The notes below the pieces were generated by a model. The model ran no database searches. It worked only from the letters and a program-made list of their open reading frames with translations, and was not told the DNA's origin. The translations under genes were made by a program, and so were the position numbers. From the NCBI GenBank assembly GCA_035936835.1, contig DASYVT010000047.1, forward strand, positions 1-35,906: a stretch of 35,906 nucleotides of DNA. Direction: 5' to 3'. Below, piece after piece: positions 34,631 to 35,906 of this stretch (its first letter is position 1; every line of letters starts with the position of its first letter). This stretch comes from Candidatus Methylomirabilota bacterium. GTDB taxonomy: Bacteria; Methylomirabilota; Methylomirabilia; Rokubacteriales; CSP1-6.

Positions 34631-35677
34631 ATGGACCATATTGGCATCGACGTCCACAAGAGGGACAGCCAGATTTACATCCTCGCCGAGGGGGGTGAGA
34701 TCATCGAGCAGCGGATCCGCACCGAGGGCGAGCGCTTCGCCGCCGTGCTCGGGGCCCGGCCCCGCGCCCGGCTGCTGATCGAGGCCTCGACCGACAGCGA
34801 ATGGGTCGCCCGGTGTCTCGAGGCCCTCGGCCACGAGGTCATCGTCGCCGACCCGAACTTCGCCCCCATGTATGCGACGCGGTCGCGCAAGGTGAAGACC
34901 GACCGGCGCGATGCCCGGGCCCTGGCCGAGGCCTGCCTGCTCGGCGCCTACCGCCCCGCCCATCGCCTCTCCGATCCCCAGCGCCACGTGCGAGGCCGGT
35001 TGGGGGTGCGGGACGCCCTGGTCCACACGCGCACGCGCTACATCTCGGTCATCCGGGCCCTGCTCCGTCAGCACGGCTACGGCGTGCCCTCCGGCAGTGC
35101 GGAGCGTTTTACCGACCGCGTTCGGGGCCTGCCCCTGCCGGGCCGCTTGCGCTCGGTGGTCGCGCCGCTGCTCGCCGTCATGGGTCCCCTCAACCAGCAG
35201 CTCGCGTACTCGGACGCGACGATCGAGCACCTCGCCGTCCAGGATCCCCGCGTGCCGCGGTTGCGGTCCGTCCCCGGCGTCGGCCCCGTCACCGCGGCCG
35301 CCTTCCTCGCTGCGGTCGACGACGCCCAGCGCTTCCACCACGCGCATCAGCTCGAAGCCTATCTCGGCCTCGTGCCCCGCGAGTACAGCTCGGGCGAGAC
35401 GCAGCGCCGCGGCCCGATCACCAAGGCCGGGCACTCGCGCCCCCGCTGGCTGCTCATTCAAGCCGCACGCTCGATCCTGCGCTGTCGGCCCCCCGCGGCC
35501 GAGGCGCTCTGGACCTGGGCCCTGCGCATCGCCACGCGCCGGGGCAAGCACATCGCCGTCGTCGCGCTGGCCCGCCGCCTGGCCGGCATTCTCTATGCGC
35601 TCCTTCGGGATGGGACGGTGTATGCGCCCCGCCCCACGCGACATCATCCGGACCCGGTCGCCGCGCTGCACGCGTGA
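34631..35677 (+). CDS. IS110/IS1111-family transposase (RuvC-like DEDD)
   Basis: A 348-residue recombinase. The N-terminal DEDD domain begins IGIDVHKRDSQIYI, with Asp7 as the first catalytic acid, continues with LLIEAS (Glu), and has KVKTDRRDARALAEAC for the last two acids. The C-terminal Tnp_20 domain has the VPGVGPVTAAAFLAAV helix-hairpin-helix-like motif and EYSSGETQRRGPITKAGH, where a serine acts in strand exchange. GAAGGGAGAG lies upstream of ATG 34631 and overlaps the inverted repeat. The gene looks intact, so the element may be active. Such transposases use an element-encoded RNA to choose targets. Confidence 0.92.
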   Translation: MDHIGIDVHKRDSQIYILAEGGEIIEQRIRTEGERFAAVLGARPRARLLIEASTDSEWVARCLEALGHEVIVADPNFAPMYATRSRKVKTDRRDARALAEACLLGAYRPAHRLSDPQRHVRGRLGVRDALVHTRTRYISVIRALLRQHGYGVPSGSAERFTDRVRGLPLPGRLRSVVAPLLAVMGPLNQQLAYSDATIEHLAVQDPRVPRLRSVPGVGPVTAAAFLAAVDDAQRFHHAHQLEAYLGLVPREYSSGETQRRGPITKAGHSRPRWLLIQAARSILRCRPPAAEALWTWALRIATRRGKHIAVVALARRLAGILYALLRDGTVYAPRPTRHHPDPVAALHA

Positions 35678-35722
35678 GGGCCGATGGGACTGACTGAACG
35701 GTGATGGTGTGGTGAGCCTCGT

Positions 35723-35889
35723 GGTCTCTCGCAGGTTCGACGGGTGGGTGAGCGCGAATGTTGAAGTGGCCGCTGTTGCAGGGCCGCAGGATAGATGGCG
35801 CCCCCACCCTTCGAATCCCCCTATGCGCCGGCGAGTGCCCCTCGCCCTTGACGAGCGCGAATACAAGGCTGACGGAACCTCGCGAGACC
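35723..35889 (+). ncRNA. Candidate bridge/seek RNA of the IS110/IS1111 element
   Basis: About 170 bases downstream of the transposase gene are closed by a long imperfect stem: 35723-35737 pairs with 35876-35889 (13 pairs of about 15, one mismatch, one bulge). Inside lies a perfect 6-bp hairpin (35830-35835 with 35841-35846, loop TGCCC) and a 5-bp stem GGCGC/GCGCC around a 24-base pyrimidine-rich loop near 35796-35829. No ORF is credible here. Position and architecture fit the 3' guide RNA of IS1111-type elements. Guide-target complementarity is not demonstrated. The rest of 35678-35906 shows only a 10-bp direct repeat GAGCGCGAAT (35750-35759, 35853-35862). Confidence 0.4.
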
Positions 35890-35906
35890 AGAGCCCACTG
35901 CCCCAT

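Larger units (their letters stand above)
34577..35905 (+). mobile_element. IS110/IS1111-family insertion sequence (edges provisional)
   Basis: One DEDD-type transposase gene is flanked by a short 5' and a long 3' non-coding stretch. ACTGCCCCA occurs at 34577-34585 and again at 35897-35905, giving about 1.3 kb, a normal length for the family. IS110-family elements lack terminal inverted repeats and usually keep a short shared core at the ends, so I used this repeat as provisional boundaries. The right edge is at the window end and may lie further out. A long 3' non-coding part is the IS1111-type layout. Confidence 0.55.

Noticed and set aside
35454-35906. Minus-strand open frame at the right edge
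   Set aside because: It is antisense to the transposase C-terminus and covers the predicted structured non-coding region; its translation has no recognisable features.

Overview
The window is one contiguous stretch of GC-rich bacterial chromosome, about 68-70% GC in most genes by hand counts of sample lines. Gene content suggests a soil or sediment heterotroph: a peptide/opine-type ABC importer, a second family-5 binding protein, a two-subunit molybdenum hydroxylase, a TauD-type dioxygenase, a cyclase-family hydrolase, an LLM oxidoreductase remnant and a probable selenoprotein. This mixture reminds me of Candidatus Rokubacteria/Methylomirabilota or deltaproteobacterial metagenome genomes. That placement is inference; no rRNA or other phylogenetic marker is present.

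Layout. 1-842: end of a lower-GC transcription unit (about 59% GC over the first 300 bases) with an Ntn-hydrolase-like protein and a 47-residue protein, closed by a hairpin. 975-2183: a cyclic-amidohydrolase-type metalloenzyme converging on a five-gene ABC importer operon (7861 to 2476, minus strand) that ends in a 92-residue membrane protein. 8058-9641: acyl-CoA ligase. 9665-13873 (minus): surface-polysaccharide genes (wecB, GT2, methyltransferase, polytopic membrane protein). 14047-16682: two-subunit molybdenum hydroxylase, then a terminator. 16782-18385: thioredoxin-like protein and a SpoU-type RNA methyltransferase. 18405-20264 (minus): uup preceded by an 18-residue lysine-rich ORF. 20398-23130: large alpha/beta hydrolase and an SDR. 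23143-23718 (minus): methyltransferase. 23857-25980: nitroreductase, TPR protein and a ResA-like protein with an in-frame UGA. 25998-26429 (minus): arfB. 26521-30032: alpha/beta hydrolase, dioxygenase, binding protein.

From about 30045 to the end the chromosome is scarred by mobile DNA. Two copies of a 188/189-bp repeat (about 88% identical by hand alignment) lie at 30098-30285 and 31632-31820. Both abut genes cut mid-codon-run: a permease tail and a dienelactone hydrolase head at the first copy, an LLM oxidoreductase head and an IS91-like transposase tail at the second. An intact cyclase gene lies between them. A long secreted serine hydrolase follows, and then an IS110/IS1111-family element whose 3' non-coding part can fold into a closed structured RNA.

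The strongest candidates for unusual biology are: (1) UGA at 25291-25293 in the motif WASW-UGA-GC, followed by a well-placed bSECIS-like hairpin; (2) the 18-residue poly-lysine/proline ORF between a perfect -10 box and the ribosome-rescue ATPase Uup; (3) the 188-bp repeat marking sharp gene truncations; (4) the candidate guide RNA of the IS110/IS1111 element.
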